Shown here: positions 34,135 to 42,215 of the stretch, piece after piece
Numbering within the stretch: the first letter of the stretch is position 1
Layout of the letters: every line of letters starts with the position of its first letter
Assembly (NCBI GenBank): GCA_014763885.1
Contig: JACXUO010000003.1
Coordinates: 62,001-126,000 of the forward strand
Direction: 5' to 3'
DNA from: Campylobacterales bacterium
GTDB taxonomy: Bacteria; Campylobacterota; Campylobacteria; Campylobacterales; Sulfurovaceae
Length of the DNA: 64,000 nt
The notes under the pieces: model-generated
Database searches by the model: none
The model's input: the letters and a program-made list of their open reading frames with translations, nothing else
Told to the model about the DNA's origin: nothing
Position numbers and translations under genes: made by a program

Positions 34135-35175
34135 TCAGGCCTCATCGATATAGAGTTTCTTCAAAACAAGAATCATACTGTCGATCGATTTTTTGGTCGT
34201 AGACTCCTCTACGGTGTGGTAACCGATCGTCGGGAACTGCAGTGTTGCTCCCTGTATCTCTCCTTTTGAGGCATTGATAAGCCTCCCGAGTTCCGTTACC
34301 CCCAGAGAAACTTTTTTGTTCTCTCTTGGCATAATGTTTCTGAGGTACGCATCCTTGAAATGGTAGTTTACCCCGTTTTCAATCGCAATCTTTTTGATCC
34401 TGTTTTTCAACGGTGACCTGAAAACGGCATTTTCATCCCTGTTTCGCAATACGATATCCAGTACACTGATATCCTCGTAGCTCGTGTAGGGACTGGTATC
34501 CAGCACCAGAAGCTCTTTGCTCTCCAGGTCAAACCGCCTGAAATACTCCAGCAAAAACCTCCAGCTCCTTCCGGCCTCTTCAGAGGCTGTGAAAAAAGCG
34601 GTCCCCTGATAGCCCAGATGGTAAAGATAGAGGATCAGCGCAACAGAGATGACATTGTCCAGCTGTGCTGAGACCAGCCCTTCAGACGCAATCTCCAGCT
34701 TGTCCAGAAAAGCGATCGGTGTGCCGGGAAAAAGATGGTCCAGCCCGTCTATCTTGAAAATGATGTTGTGCCTTCGTGCGCACAGATAGGCATCGGTGAT
34801 CAACCCTAATCCAAGGTATCCACCCGACCAGGGATTATAGGCCTGGACCTTCTGATCCTTGAAGCGCATCTCGAAGTTCTTCAGCAACTGCTCAGAGTTG
34901 GAGTTCCCCTGAAGGTCTGCCTGGTTTTTAGCGATAAACGCCGCATACTGAAACTCATTGTGCCCGGTACAGATCAATCCGTGCCGGTCAGCATGTGCAG
35001 AGATATAGCCGCTTTGGGGCCGATACCCTTTTGCCACCAGCACACCGTCATAATACTCCACGTTCACATTGAGCTCTTCAAGCTCCCGCTTCAGGAACAT
35101 AAAAAAAGGATGCTCGGCACCCACGACACAGGGAATCCTGATCAACTGTTTTAAAATATCATAAAAGAGCTCCAT
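34135..35175 (-). CDS. M42-like metallopeptidase of the RimK-type operon
   Basis: 346 residues resembling M42/M20 di-metal aminopeptidases, close to the 'NAGGN system M42 family peptidase' type. Probable metal and catalytic residues: H61/D63 ('SAHADRHGL'), the aspartate in 'SAQLDNVISVAL', the glutamate pair in 'FFTASEEAGRSW', the aspartate in 'LLVLDTSPY', and a late histidine in 'PTIGYHTVEES'. It is the last gene of a tight four-gene operon whose coding regions abut without gaps. A likely job is trimming of amino-acyl or acylated peptides made by the RimK-type ligase; this is inference. Confidence 0.75.
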   Translation of the reverse strand: MELFYDILKQLIRIPCVVGAEHPFFMFLKRELEELNVNVEYYDGVLVAKGYRPQSGYISAHADRHGLICTGHNEFQYAAFIAKNQADLQGNSNSEQLLKNFEMRFKDQKVQAYNPWSGGYLGLGLITDAYLCARRHNIIFKIDGLDHLFPGTPIAFLDKLEIASEGLVSAQLDNVISVALILYLYHLGYQGTAFFTASEEAGRSWRFLLEYFRRFDLESKELLVLDTSPYTSYEDISVLDIVLRNRDENAVFRSPLKNRIKKIAIENGVNYHFKDAYLRNIMPRENKKVSLGVTELGRLINASKGEIQGATLQFPTIGYHTVEESTTKKSIDSMILVLKKLYIDEA

Positions 35176-36225
35176 CTACTCTATGATCTCCTCGTTGTTA
35201 AGTTCTAAAAAATCACTCTCTTCTATCGCATTTTCGATAAAATGCCCGATCTTGTTCTCTGCTACCTCAAGGTCACTGAACCTGGCGATGTGGAATATCG
35301 CATCCCCCTCCTGCACCAGTGGGATCTCCGATTTCCCTATGATAATCCCGTCAAACGGGGAGACCACCTCGTAATGGCTGTCATCGAGAAGATCATCAAT
35401 ATAGGCGATCACTTCATCGCTTTTCACTGTGTCACCGAGTGCCTTCACCGTACGTATGATACCGCTGTGCGTCGCCCTGATCCACTTGCTTGACCGCGTT
35501 ACGACCGGGGTTTTTTGCCTGCCTTTTTTGATCTGTTTTGGCAGCATTCCGTTTTCTCTCAGTACATTGACAATGCCCTTTACGCCGATACGTATGCTCT
35601 TCTCGTCAAAACGCAGTGCCTCGCCGGCTTCATAGAGCAGAATGGGGATATGATTCTCCTGTGCGACAGCCCGCAGCGAACCATCCCTTGTTTCAGAGTG
35701 CAGGATCACCGGTGCCTCAAACGCCTTCGCAAGCGCAAAGGTAAAGGCATTGTCGATATTTGTCCTCACCTGGGGAAAATTTGACTTGTGGATCGAAGCG
35801 GTATGCAGATCGATACCGAGATCACATTTACTAACGATCTCCTGGAAAAAAGTATAGGCGATACGTCCTGCAAGCGACCCCTTTGTGCTTCCGGGAAAAC
35901 TCCGGTTCAGGTCTCTTCTGTCCGGAAGGTAGCGTGAGAGTGTCATCGTACCGTAGATATTGACTATGGGAACCAGTATGATCGTCCCCCGCACTCTTTT
36001 GAGGATCTTCAGCTTTCGAAAACGCCGGATAATCTCGATGCCGTTCAGTTCATCCCCGTGTATTGCGGCACTGATGAAAACGACCGGGCCGTTTTTTTTT
36101 CCGCTGATCACACGGATGGGAAGTTGCGTGGGAGTACTGTAGAGTTTGGGAAGGTCCAGTATCAGCTTCGTCTCCTTACCCCTGGGGATGGGAGTACCCG
36201 CGATAGTCAAGACTGTTTTTGGCAT
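35176..36225 (-). CDS. Succinylglutamate desuccinylase/aspartoacylase-family deacylase
   Basis: 349 residues. Zinc ligands H56 and E59 ('AAIHGDELNGIE') and H141 ('GIDLHTAS') are present, with 'DRRDLNRSFPG' for substrate carboxylate binding and 'LLYEAGEAL' holding the probable catalytic glutamate. The C-terminal ~120 residues form a biotinyl/lipoyl-like beta domain ('HSGIIRTVKALGDTVKSDEVIAYI'), as in long AstE-like proteins. The family hydrolyses N-acyl amino acids. It sits between rimK and the M42-like gene with zero spacing, a gene partnership I know from many proteobacteria but without a settled function. Confidence 0.85.
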   Translation of the reverse strand: MPKTVLTIAGTPIPRGKETKLILDLPKLYSTPTQLPIRVISGKKNGPVVFISAAIHGDELNGIEIIRRFRKLKILKRVRGTIILVPIVNIYGTMTLSRYLPDRRDLNRSFPGSTKGSLAGRIAYTFFQEIVSKCDLGIDLHTASIHKSNFPQVRTNIDNAFTFALAKAFEAPVILHSETRDGSLRAVAQENHIPILLYEAGEALRFDEKSIRIGVKGIVNVLRENGMLPKQIKKGRQKTPVVTRSSKWIRATHSGIIRTVKALGDTVKSDEVIAYIDDLLDDSHYEVVSPFDGIIIGKSEIPLVQEGDAIFHIARFSDLEVAENKIGHFIENAIEESDFLELNNEEIIE

Positions 36226-37158
36226 CTATGCTCCGATGGTATCTGTTTTTCTGCGTTTACGCTTCCCTGTCTTGTCACCCTGCGGCGTCACACTTTTTTC
36301 GATATAGTCCATGATCTTGCCTGCGATATCTACACCTGTTGATTTTTCAATCCCCTCAAGGCCAGGAGAAGAGTTTACCTCCATTACCAGCGGACCTCGG
36401 TTGGAAGGGATCATATCTACACCGCAGACACCCAACCCCATTGCTTTTGCCGCAGCGATAGCGGTGGCTCTCTCTTTTCTTGTCAGCTTGTGGGCTGTCG
36501 CACTGCCGCCCTGATGAAGGTTGGACCTGAAATCTCCCTCGACCCCCTGCCTTTTCATCGCACCGACGACTTTGCCATCCACCACAAGTGCCCTGATGTC
36601 TGCACCACCTGCCTCTTCGATATACTCCTGCACCAGAAGGTTCACATCCATCCCGTAAAATGCATCAAGTACCGATTTTGCGGCCTTTTCGCTGTCTACC
36701 AGTACCACACCGACCCCCTGTGTTCCTTCAAGGATCTTAAGCACCAGGGGAGCACCGCCGCTGAGTGCGATGACATCTTTTGCATTCGACTTGTTGGAAG
36801 CAAAGATGGTTTTTGGCATATCCACCCCTTTTCTGGAGAGCACCTGCAGGCTTCTCAGCTTGTCGCGGCTTCTTGCGATGGCAAGGTTACCCGATGTACT
36901 GAAGACTCCCATGATCTCAAAATGCCTGACCATCGCAGTCCCATAAAATGTTCTGCTGGCACCGATACGGGGAATGATCGCATCCGGAAGCGGAAGCTCT
37001 TCTCCCATATAGCTGATCTTCAGTTCACCCTTCATGATCTCGATAGCACATTTCAGATAGTCGATCACCCGGACTTCCCAGCCTCTCTCCTCGGCTGCTT
37101 CAACCAACCTTCTTGTGGAGTAGAGTTTTTTGTTTCGGGAAAGTATATATACTCTCAT
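36226..37158 (-). CDS. rimK: RimK-type ATP-grasp alpha-L-glutamate ligase
   Basis: 310 residues. N-terminal '[25 protein letters not shown]' and '[23 protein letters not shown]' are RimK marks. The ATP-grasp core shows '[18 protein letters not shown]', 'FVQEYI'-like '[19 protein letters not shown]' and '[14 protein letters not shown]'. RimK adds glutamates to the C-terminus of ribosomal protein S6 in E. coli, and relatives make amino-acid or peptide conjugates. The C-terminal tail is lysine-rich. The retropepsin-like gene sits upstream (92-base gap) and two hydrolases follow directly, so the substrate may be processed after ligation. Confidence 0.9.
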   Translation of the reverse strand: MRVYILSRNKKLYSTRRLVEAAEERGWEVRVIDYLKCAIEIMKGELKISYMGEELPLPDAIIPRIGASRTFYGTAMVRHFEIMGVFSTSGNLAIARSRDKLRSLQVLSRKGVDMPKTIFASNKSNAKDVIALSGGAPLVLKILEGTQGVGVVLVDSEKAAKSVLDAFYGMDVNLLVQEYIEEAGGADIRALVVDGKVVGAMKRQGVEGDFRSNLHQGGSATAHKLTRKERATAIAAAKAMGLGVCGVDMIPSNRGPLVMEVNSSPGLEGIEKSTGVDIAGKIMDYIEKSVTPQGDKTGKRKRRKTDTIGA

Positions 37159-37250
37159 TCTTCTTCCTAAAATAAATTTTTAAACGCAAGATCGTTCTTT
37201 TGTTTTTGACCGCAATTTTATAGTAAAAACATGACTTTTGCGGCAGCCTT

Positions 37251-37673
37251 TTACAATTTTTTTGACAAATATTCCTCGGAGACATCTACAAGAAATCTAC
37301 CCGAAAGAAACTTCCTCCCGATCAGCATCGGGTACTTCATATCCGCACGGCTGGTGAGGGAGACGACACTCCGGTATTTTTGGCCGAAAAACTCGACTTC
37401 CACCTGAATCGACGGCCTCAGCTGCAACTCCCCATTGGAACTTCTGACTTTTTTAAGCTTATAGAGCGGCAGCTGCATCCGTTTCCCGTGATAGGCCGGA
37501 TGTACTTCATCCAGCAGCGTAAAATGCACCATATTGTTCTCATCAATCTCTATATCATCACAGTGCAGCGCATTGGAGTCTGCACCTGTATCTACCTTTG
37601 CATCCAGGTCAAAAAGTTCCAGATCGATGATGGATATCAGCTCTTTGCTTCCGATTATCTGTTTATTCTTCAT
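37251..37673 (-). CDS. rimB: RimB-type retropepsin-like aspartic protease (ATP-dependent zinc protease family)
   Basis: 140 residues, a single retropepsin-fold lobe that would act as a dimer. The catalytic aspartate is D28 in 'KVDTGADSNAL', and 'PMLIGRKFLSGRFLVDVS' is the typical closing segment. Family name in databases is 'ATP-dependent zinc protease', but the sequence shows a pepsin-like site and no zinc motif. In Pseudomonas, RimB works with RimK on ribosomal protein modification. First gene of the four-gene operon. Confidence 0.85.
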   Translation of the reverse strand: MKNKQIIGSKELISIIDLELFDLDAKVDTGADSNALHCDDIEIDENNMVHFTLLDEVHPAYHGKRMQLPLYKLKKVRSSNGELQLRPSIQVEVEFFGQKYRSVVSLTSRADMKYPMLIGRKFLSGRFLVDVSEEYLSKKL

Positions 37674-37838
37674 ATATCTCCTTCTTGAACTCTTTTTAAA
37701 TCATAACACAATTTTGGATCAATTCGCTCACAACTGTCTTCTATTATGGATCGATACCTGCATGATATCGCCTCAGTGTTATCTTTATAACAGCTATTTA
37801 TGATACACTTTTTTTCAATTTGTTCGGATGAGGATGCA

Positions 37839-38237
37839 ATGAAAATCAGAGTCTACTACGAGGATACCGATGCGGGAGGGATCGTCTACCATACCAACTA
37901 CATCAAGTACTGTGAACGGGCGAGAAGTGAACATTTTTTCAGCCGTAACATGATGCCGGGAGAGGGAGACAGGTACGGCTTTGTCGTACGTAAAATCCAT
38001 GCGGATTTTCTGGGAAGTGCCGTACTTGGTGATATGCTGGAGGTAAAAACCTCTATCATCGATGCAACAAAAAGCAGTATCACCCTGCTCCAGGAAATCA
38101 GCAGAGCAGATCAAAAACTCTTCAGCATGGAAGTGCTGCTAGTCTATATCGAAGTGGGGAAACCACGCCGTATCCCGGAACATTTGTTAAACATTTTACA
38201 GGAGCTGAATGATCATGCTCCCGGATATCCATCCTGA
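37839..38237 (+). CDS. ybgC: YbgC-type acyl-CoA thioesterase
   Basis: 132 residues from ATG 37839 (GATGAGGA upstream); the frame is open from 37800. The hotdog-fold thioesterase mark 'YYEDTDAGGIVYHTNYIKYCERARSEHF' carries the catalytic aspartate. In E. coli YbgC is linked to the Tol-Pal operon and acts on short or phospholipid-type acyl-CoAs; no tol genes are here. Its 3' end meets the porin-like gene convergently with a four-base gap. Confidence 0.9.
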   Translation: MKIRVYYEDTDAGGIVYHTNYIKYCERARSEHFFSRNMMPGEGDRYGFVVRKIHADFLGSAVLGDMLEVKTSIIDATKSSITLLQEISRADQKLFSMEVLLVYIEVGKPRRIPEHLLNILQELNDHAPGYPS

Positions 38238-38241
38238 GCCC

Positions 38242-39249
38242 TTAGAGGTTAAAAGCTATCTGCAGTACAGCAGAGTCATGCTCCACCCCGTCATACCCCT
38301 CAATGATCGCATACTCAAGCGCAAGTGTCGTATATTTAAATATCTCTTTTGAGAGTGTGAAACTGGTCACATTTTCGGGCAGCCCCGCAAATTCAGCTTC
38401 CCGGGTTTTGATATAAGAGAGTGCCGCGGTGGTAAAGGGAAAAGTATAGGCTGCTTCAAGGTTCAGGATCGTTGCCTGCGTATTGACACCGAGTATCTCA
38501 TCTGTTGCAGCGATGTACTCTGCGATCAACCCCAGCTGCCCTGCCTCTGCAGTGAGTGCTATCCCGTAGCCAGAAGTTTTGTCAACAGGATATTCCACGC
38601 CGCTCAATGCATCACCGAATCCGCCTGCCTTTGTGATATCACTCATATAACTTAACTGTGAAGAGAGCGTTACATCATTCAGGGATCTCTCATAGGCAAG
38701 GCTGGCGCCGAAGTAATCGGGTTCGTCTTTCCCCTGATCATTTTCATCCATAAATACATAGGCATTGAGATTGACCCCGTTTTGATCATATCCGATCAGC
38801 ACGGCATTTTTGATCGTCTCTGCAAAATCGATCGTATACGGCTCTCTTGCGGTAAAATAGTCAAACTTGCCAAACGGCAGGAGCATTTTACCTATCTGGA
38901 AATAGAGCGGTGTCTCTTCACTGTTCCCTATACGGATATAAGCCTCCTCAAGCAGATTGATTTCCCCCTCCTTGCCTATATCCTCAAAGATATAAAGAAA
39001 GTTTCCGCTTATCCACTCATTGACATTGGCGGTTAAACCGAGCTCGATACGTCTTATACCGACATCTGTCTGCGAGGGCTCTCCCTCTGTTTTGTCATAG
39101 GTAAGACGCGACTGCATCAACAGTGAGGTCTCGAAACGTTCACTTTTACTCTTTTCTTTCGATGCAAGGATGTCAAGTGTTTGCGGCTCCGCTGCCATTA
39201 AAATGCTCTGAGCTGCCAAAAACGCTGAGATACCCATTCTGAATTTCAT
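38242..39249 (-). CDS. Porin-like outer-membrane protein, LbtU-family (siderophore porin) type
   Basis: 335 residues with signal peptide ('LAAQSILMAAEP'). The mature part alternates short beta strands and ends in 'VLQIAFNL' with a C-terminal hydrophobic residue, as in outer-membrane barrels. 'QIGKMLLPFGKFDYFTAREPYTIDFAETIKNAVLIGYDQNG' fits the LbtU siderophore-porin family. A Fur-like box at 39311-39325 lies 62 bases before its ATG, supporting a role in iron uptake. It is divergent from the Fur-paralogue gene. Confidence 0.75.
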   Translation of the reverse strand: MKFRMGISAFLAAQSILMAAEPQTLDILASKEKSKSERFETSLLMQSRLTYDKTEGEPSQTDVGIRRIELGLTANVNEWISGNFLYIFEDIGKEGEINLLEEAYIRIGNSEETPLYFQIGKMLLPFGKFDYFTAREPYTIDFAETIKNAVLIGYDQNGVNLNAYVFMDENDQGKDEPDYFGASLAYERSLNDVTLSSQLSYMSDITKAGGFGDALSGVEYPVDKTSGYGIALTAEAGQLGLIAEYIAATDEILGVNTQATILNLEAAYTFPFTTAALSYIKTREAEFAGLPENVTSFTLSKEIFKYTTLALEYAIIEGYDGVEHDSAVLQIAFNL

Positions 39250-39310
39250 ATTTTTCCTTCCGGGGAGATAATTTCAAATGCATATTATATCCATAACTTC
39301 TTTAAATAAA

Positions 39311-39325
39311 TGATAATCAATGTCA
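39311..39325. promoter_or_regulatory. Fur-box candidate between the porin and Fur-paralogue genes
   Basis: TGATAATCAATGTCA matches the 7-1-7 Fur consensus (TGATAAT-N-ATTATCA) with two changes in the right half. It could serve either divergent gene. Confidence 0.6.
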
Positions 39326-39418
39326 TTTTAAATAGTGTTTAAGAAAAATCATGAAATACTTTGTCAGCATTCTTAATAATAATATTAGATATCAATATAC
39401 TATAGAGGAGATTCGGGT

Positions 39419-39823
39419 TTGTGTATCAATGATCTAGAGAGATGTATCCAGAGATATAAAGTGAATCATTCGCAGGAAAGAGAGGTGATATTTCGTGTGC
39501 TTTTGGAGACTGAGCCATGCCTTAATGTAGCGGAGATACTCGAAAGCACAAAAGAGATCTATCCCAAAAAGATCTCTCTCAACACGGTCTACAGACATCT
39601 CAACTTCTTTGTGAAGTGCAGTCTGGCAATAGCATTGCAGAATGAAAGCAAAAAAACATACTACTGCCTGGTGGATCAGAACAGTAGAATCTTTACGAGG
39701 TGCCCCAAATGCGGCCTTATCCGGAGGGTCAATAAAAATGGTGAAGCATTCAATATCTTGGAAGAGGAGTACAGCCAGGCAGAATACATCACGATACATC
39801 AAAAATGCGAAAGGTGTGTTTAA
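39419..39823 (+). CDS. Fur-family regulator lacking the canonical histidine metal site
   Basis: 134 residues from a TTG start with GAGGAG upstream. The winged helix is normal for the family ('REVIFRVLLETEPCLNVAEILE', 'ISLNTVYRHLNFFVKC'). The structural zinc site has both CxxC pairs (C95/C98 and C130/C133). However, where Fur and PerR have the His-rich stretch just before the first CxxC, this protein reads 'CLVDQNSRIFTRCPKCG', with no histidine. So the regulatory metal site looks lost or replaced. It may respond to something else, such as redox state through its extra cysteines (C2, C9, C34, C67, C83). Confidence 0.8.
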   Translation: MCINDLERCIQRYKVNHSQEREVIFRVLLETEPCLNVAEILESTKEIYPKKISLNTVYRHLNFFVKCSLAIALQNESKKTYYCLVDQNSRIFTRCPKCGLIRRVNKNGEAFNILEEEYSQAEYITIHQKCERCV

Positions 39824-39825
39824 AG

Positions 39826-39921
39826 ACTCAACAGAGAGAAGGTATAGAGATTTTGTATATGATGTTTTGTTGCGATTTCATCGTTTTTTCCTTTGTAGTT
39901 TCTCTCTTCTCTCTGTTGAGT
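39826..39921 (+). other. 16-bp perfect inverted repeat with 64-base loop and T-tract
   Basis: ACTCAACAGAGAGAAG and its exact complement enclose 64 bases and are followed by TTTT. It starts right after the Fur-paralogue stop and may act as that gene's terminator despite the large loop. A small RNA or a MITE-like relic is an alternative. Confidence 0.5.
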
Positions 39922-39957
39922 TTTTCAACTCGTACAAAATACGCATAAGGAGTAAAG

Positions 39958-40128
39958 ATGGCAGGTTATTTGTTAAGGAAAGAGTCAAAACAGATATTGG
40001 AACAGTTTGGCGTACAGCACTGCAATGAGAAACTCGTATGTCCCGTACTGAAGGTACTGCAGATGAGACACAAGGATCTTGATATTCATCAGGCAGTTGA
40101 TGCTATCAGAGAGCTCATCGAAGACTGA
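39958..40128 (+). CDS. Small protein of 56 residues, unknown
   Basis: ATG 39958 follows TAAGGAG by six bases, a strong ribosome site. The product is helical and charged, with two cysteines in 'QHCNEKLVCPVLKVLQMRH' and an acidic end ('AVDAIRELIED'). It is just downstream of the hairpin after the Fur paralogue. An 86-codon frame on the other strand covers the region but has no credible start site. I do not know a family. Confidence 0.5.
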   Translation: MAGYLLRKESKQILEQFGVQHCNEKLVCPVLKVLQMRHKDLDIHQAVDAIRELIED

Positions 40129-40385
40129 TTTGATCTGTCGAGAATTTTTCGTTTCTTCAGGCAGGTCATCCTGGTTATCTTTATCGATCGCAATTATCCT
40201 GCAGCTCTCAGTCTCCCCGGATGGAACGGCCGTAAAAAATTCCAATTGACACTACACTCTTCTTTTTCAAAAGTAATTTATGATTTTTTTCTGTTTAGTA
40301 CAAAGTGAAAATGAATAGGGGATCACTTTCACGCTATAAAGTAGGTTAAAAATTATAATAATCATCAATCTGTATAATTATCTTC

Positions 40386-40763
40386 TCATTTCGGCGCGCT
40401 CCGCACCCGAAAGAGATTGCCTTCGATATCAGCCCCCTCACATACCTGATATCCAAGATCTTCCCACTCTTTATGATCCGGATCGAATGAACCGCCGTTT
40501 CTGATCGTTCTTTCCCTGCAATCAGCCATCGGTTCCTCTATCCAAAACATAGGTTTGGAGCAGGTAGACTCTTTGGACTTTATATTTTCATGATTTGCTA
40601 TATCAGAGACTTCTACCTGTACCAGTAAAAGTTCTGCCTCATCTCTTTTCAGTTTTACATAATTTGAAGTGTGTACGGAGTAGAATGCCTCACTTATCGC
40701 AAAGCCGAAGACCTTACGATAAAATTTTTGCATCCCTTCAAGATCTTGAGCATAAATTATCAT
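40386..40763 (-). CDS. VOC (glyoxalase/dioxygenase-fold) superfamily protein
   Basis: 125 residues, one VOC domain pair. 'MIIYAQDLEGMQKFYRKVFGF' opens the first beta-alpha-beta module. The second has 'PMFWIEEPMADCRERTIRNGGSF' and ends with 'DIEGNLFRVRSAP', near the 'DPxGN' signature. AAGGAG precedes the ATG. Substrate unreadable; roles include glyoxalase, resistance or dioxygenase. It lies in the possible iron-responsive locus, but its own upstream AT-rich sequence gives no clear Fur site. Confidence 0.8.
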   Translation of the reverse strand: MIIYAQDLEGMQKFYRKVFGFAISEAFYSVHTSNYVKLKRDEAELLLVQVEVSDIANHENIKSKESTCSKPMFWIEEPMADCRERTIRNGGSFDPDHKEWEDLGYQVCEGADIEGNLFRVRSAPK

Positions 40764-40988
40764 CGTTAACTCCTTCTGTTAAATATATTATAATATTTAA
40801 TTGTAAATTATCTGTTAATAAAATGGGTAATTATTATTATTTTAAAAATCTTTTCTGCTTTATAATCCGATAATTCCCGGATATCCTTCTGCAGAATGGT
40901 CAAAGAGAGCATGAGAATACACAGCGAGAGAAAGGGTACGAAGGGAACCTTTTTGTTGGCATAACCCAAAGATTGATCATTATCACGG

Positions 40989-41531
40989 CTATGAGCGGCA
41001 TCCGCCGCATCGGTGCGGTATCTTTTTTTGCTCCTCTTCTTCTATCATTGCAAGGGCATGTTCGACAAATCCCCTGATCTCCCCGCACTCTGACCTGAGT
41101 GCATAGTCCAGTGCCATGTCATAATGGTAATCCATCTGGAACAGGTCTGCACCGTTGCGGATCAGAAAGCATACCGTACGAAACTGCTCCTTTCCGATAG
41201 CAACCATGAGTGCGGACCTGCCGTACTCATCGGTAATATTGGGACTGATACCGCTCTGTACAAGCAGGATGATCAGCTCATAGTGCCCCTCCTCGATCGC
41301 ATGAAAAAGCGCGTGCAGTCTCGGCGCCACCATCAGGCTTGTCTCAAATTCGATCAGAAGTCCGGCATTGTGCGTATGGCGTCTTTTGATCGCCCAGTAG
41401 AGGGCGTTCCTCCCCTCATCATCCCGGTGGTTCACCTGGGCACCTATCAGGTTCTGAAAGGAGAGATATTTTTTACCCCTCACCTCCTCGATCACATTGA
41501 AGAGATGATGCCGGTTTTTCGGCAGTGTCAT
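40989..41531 (-). CDS. Ankyrin-repeat protein, third gene of the DUF2325 operon; possible truncated C-terminus
   Basis: 180 residues with about four ankyrin repeats: 'VNHRDDEGRNALYWAIKRRHTHNAGLLIE', 'LHALFHAIEEGHYELIILLVQSGISPNI', 'DEYGRSALMVAIGKEQFRTVCFLIRNGADLFQ' and 'DYHYDMALDYALRSE'. It ends in 'EEEEQKKIPHRCGGCRS'. A seven-T run (41023-41029) encodes the KK codons. One base fewer would carry the frame on for 70 codons to 40808 and add a hydrophobic segment ('VPFVPFLSLCILMLSLTIL') as a membrane anchor. Good AAGGAG ribosome site. Ankyrin proteins with catalase or iron genes often protect against oxidants; that role is inference here. Confidence 0.75.
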   Translation of the reverse strand: MTLPKNRHHLFNVIEEVRGKKYLSFQNLIGAQVNHRDDEGRNALYWAIKRRHTHNAGLLIEFETSLMVAPRLHALFHAIEEGHYELIILLVQSGISPNITDEYGRSALMVAIGKEQFRTVCFLIRNGADLFQMDYHYDMALDYALRSECGEIRGFVEHALAMIEEEEQKKIPHRCGGCRS

Positions 41532-41542
41532 CCGCCGCTCCT

Positions 41543-41791
41543 TTATGATGCTCTGATATAGCTTGAAATCCTAAAAAGATTGAGATACCAATCCTCTGAC
41601 TGGACCCCGGATGGAAGCGTTTTGAGTTCTATCTCCATCCCCTCTTCCGTGCACCTTGCATCCTCGATCAGATAGAGCGGTATCTCCAGGATCTCTTCGC
41701 AGTATTCCAGTACAAAAAACTCCAGACTTCTGTCCGGCGGGTTCCATGCACTGTCGATATTTCTGTAGGGTATGATAAAAAAATCTTCCAT
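41543..41791 (-). CDS. Small hypothetical protein, middle gene of the DUF2325 operon
   Basis: 82 residues, acidic, rich in aromatics ('FFIIPYRNIDSAWNPPDRSLEFFVLEYCEEILEIPLYLIEDAR'). No recognised domain. Its ATG overlaps the DUF2325 stop by one base (TAATG) and the ankyrin gene starts 11 bases after it, so it is translated with its neighbours. It probably takes part in the same process, possibly as a partner protein. Confidence 0.65.
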   Translation of the reverse strand: MEDFFIIPYRNIDSAWNPPDRSLEFFVLEYCEEILEIPLYLIEDARCTEEGMEIELKTLPSGVQSEDWYLNLFRISSYIRAS

Positions 41792-42150
41792 TACTTACTC
41801 CTTTCATAACATCTGAGGTAGTGTTCACACTCTTTGCATATCTCACTCTCCCTGTCCAGCCTGTTCAGCACACCGATAAACTCCTGCTTCAGACACTCGA
41901 CATTGCGGGTACTGTAAACGATCGGGATATCTTTGGATTTGGCCTCTGCCCGGTAGTGCTTCATTGCATTGTGGTTCAGGAAGTTGGTCAACATCACGAC
42001 AACATTCACATCAACAGGTATCGGCTTATCCTGTTTCCTGCCTCTTTTCTGATTCCTTGCTGTCCAGTGTATGATACGCTCCACACCAAAATCGCGCAGC
42101 ATCGTCTCGAGGGGACTTATCTTATCTCCGCCCAATATTAAAACTGACAT
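41791..42150 (-). CDS. DUF2325 domain protein
   Basis: 119 residues, the full length of DUF2325: 'SVLILGGDKISPLETMLRDFGVERIIHWTAR', 'VNVVVMLTNFLNHNAMKHYRAEAKSKDIPIVYSTRNVECLKQ' and a C-terminal cysteine-rich end ('SEICKECEHYLRCYERSK') that could bind metal. The family is uncharacterised. Clear AAAGGATAGAGA ribosome site. Two Fur-box-like elements lie just upstream, making the three-gene operon a candidate for iron repression. Confidence 0.8.
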   Translation of the reverse strand: MSVLILGGDKISPLETMLRDFGVERIIHWTARNQKRGRKQDKPIPVDVNVVVMLTNFLNHNAMKHYRAEAKSKDIPIVYSTRNVECLKQEFIGVLNRLDRESEICKECEHYLRCYERSK

Positions 42151-42164
42151 TCTCTATCCTTTTT

Positions 42165-42179
42165 TGATAATTATTCTCA
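42165..42179. promoter_or_regulatory. Fur box 1 upstream of the DUF2325 operon
   Basis: TGATAATTATTCTCA matches TGATAAT-N-ATTATCA with a single mismatch. It begins 15 bases before the DUF2325 ATG on the transcribed side, so a bound protein would block the operon. Confidence 0.75.
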
Positions 42180-42215
42180 AATAATAAAAAATGTGAGCTT
42201 AAAATATTCTTTATT

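Noticed and set aside
40900-41088. 62-codon minus-strand ORF over the ankyrin 3' end
   Set aside because: Its frame begins within ankyrin codons and lacks a ribosome site. The neighbouring frame gives a better explanation (tail extension).
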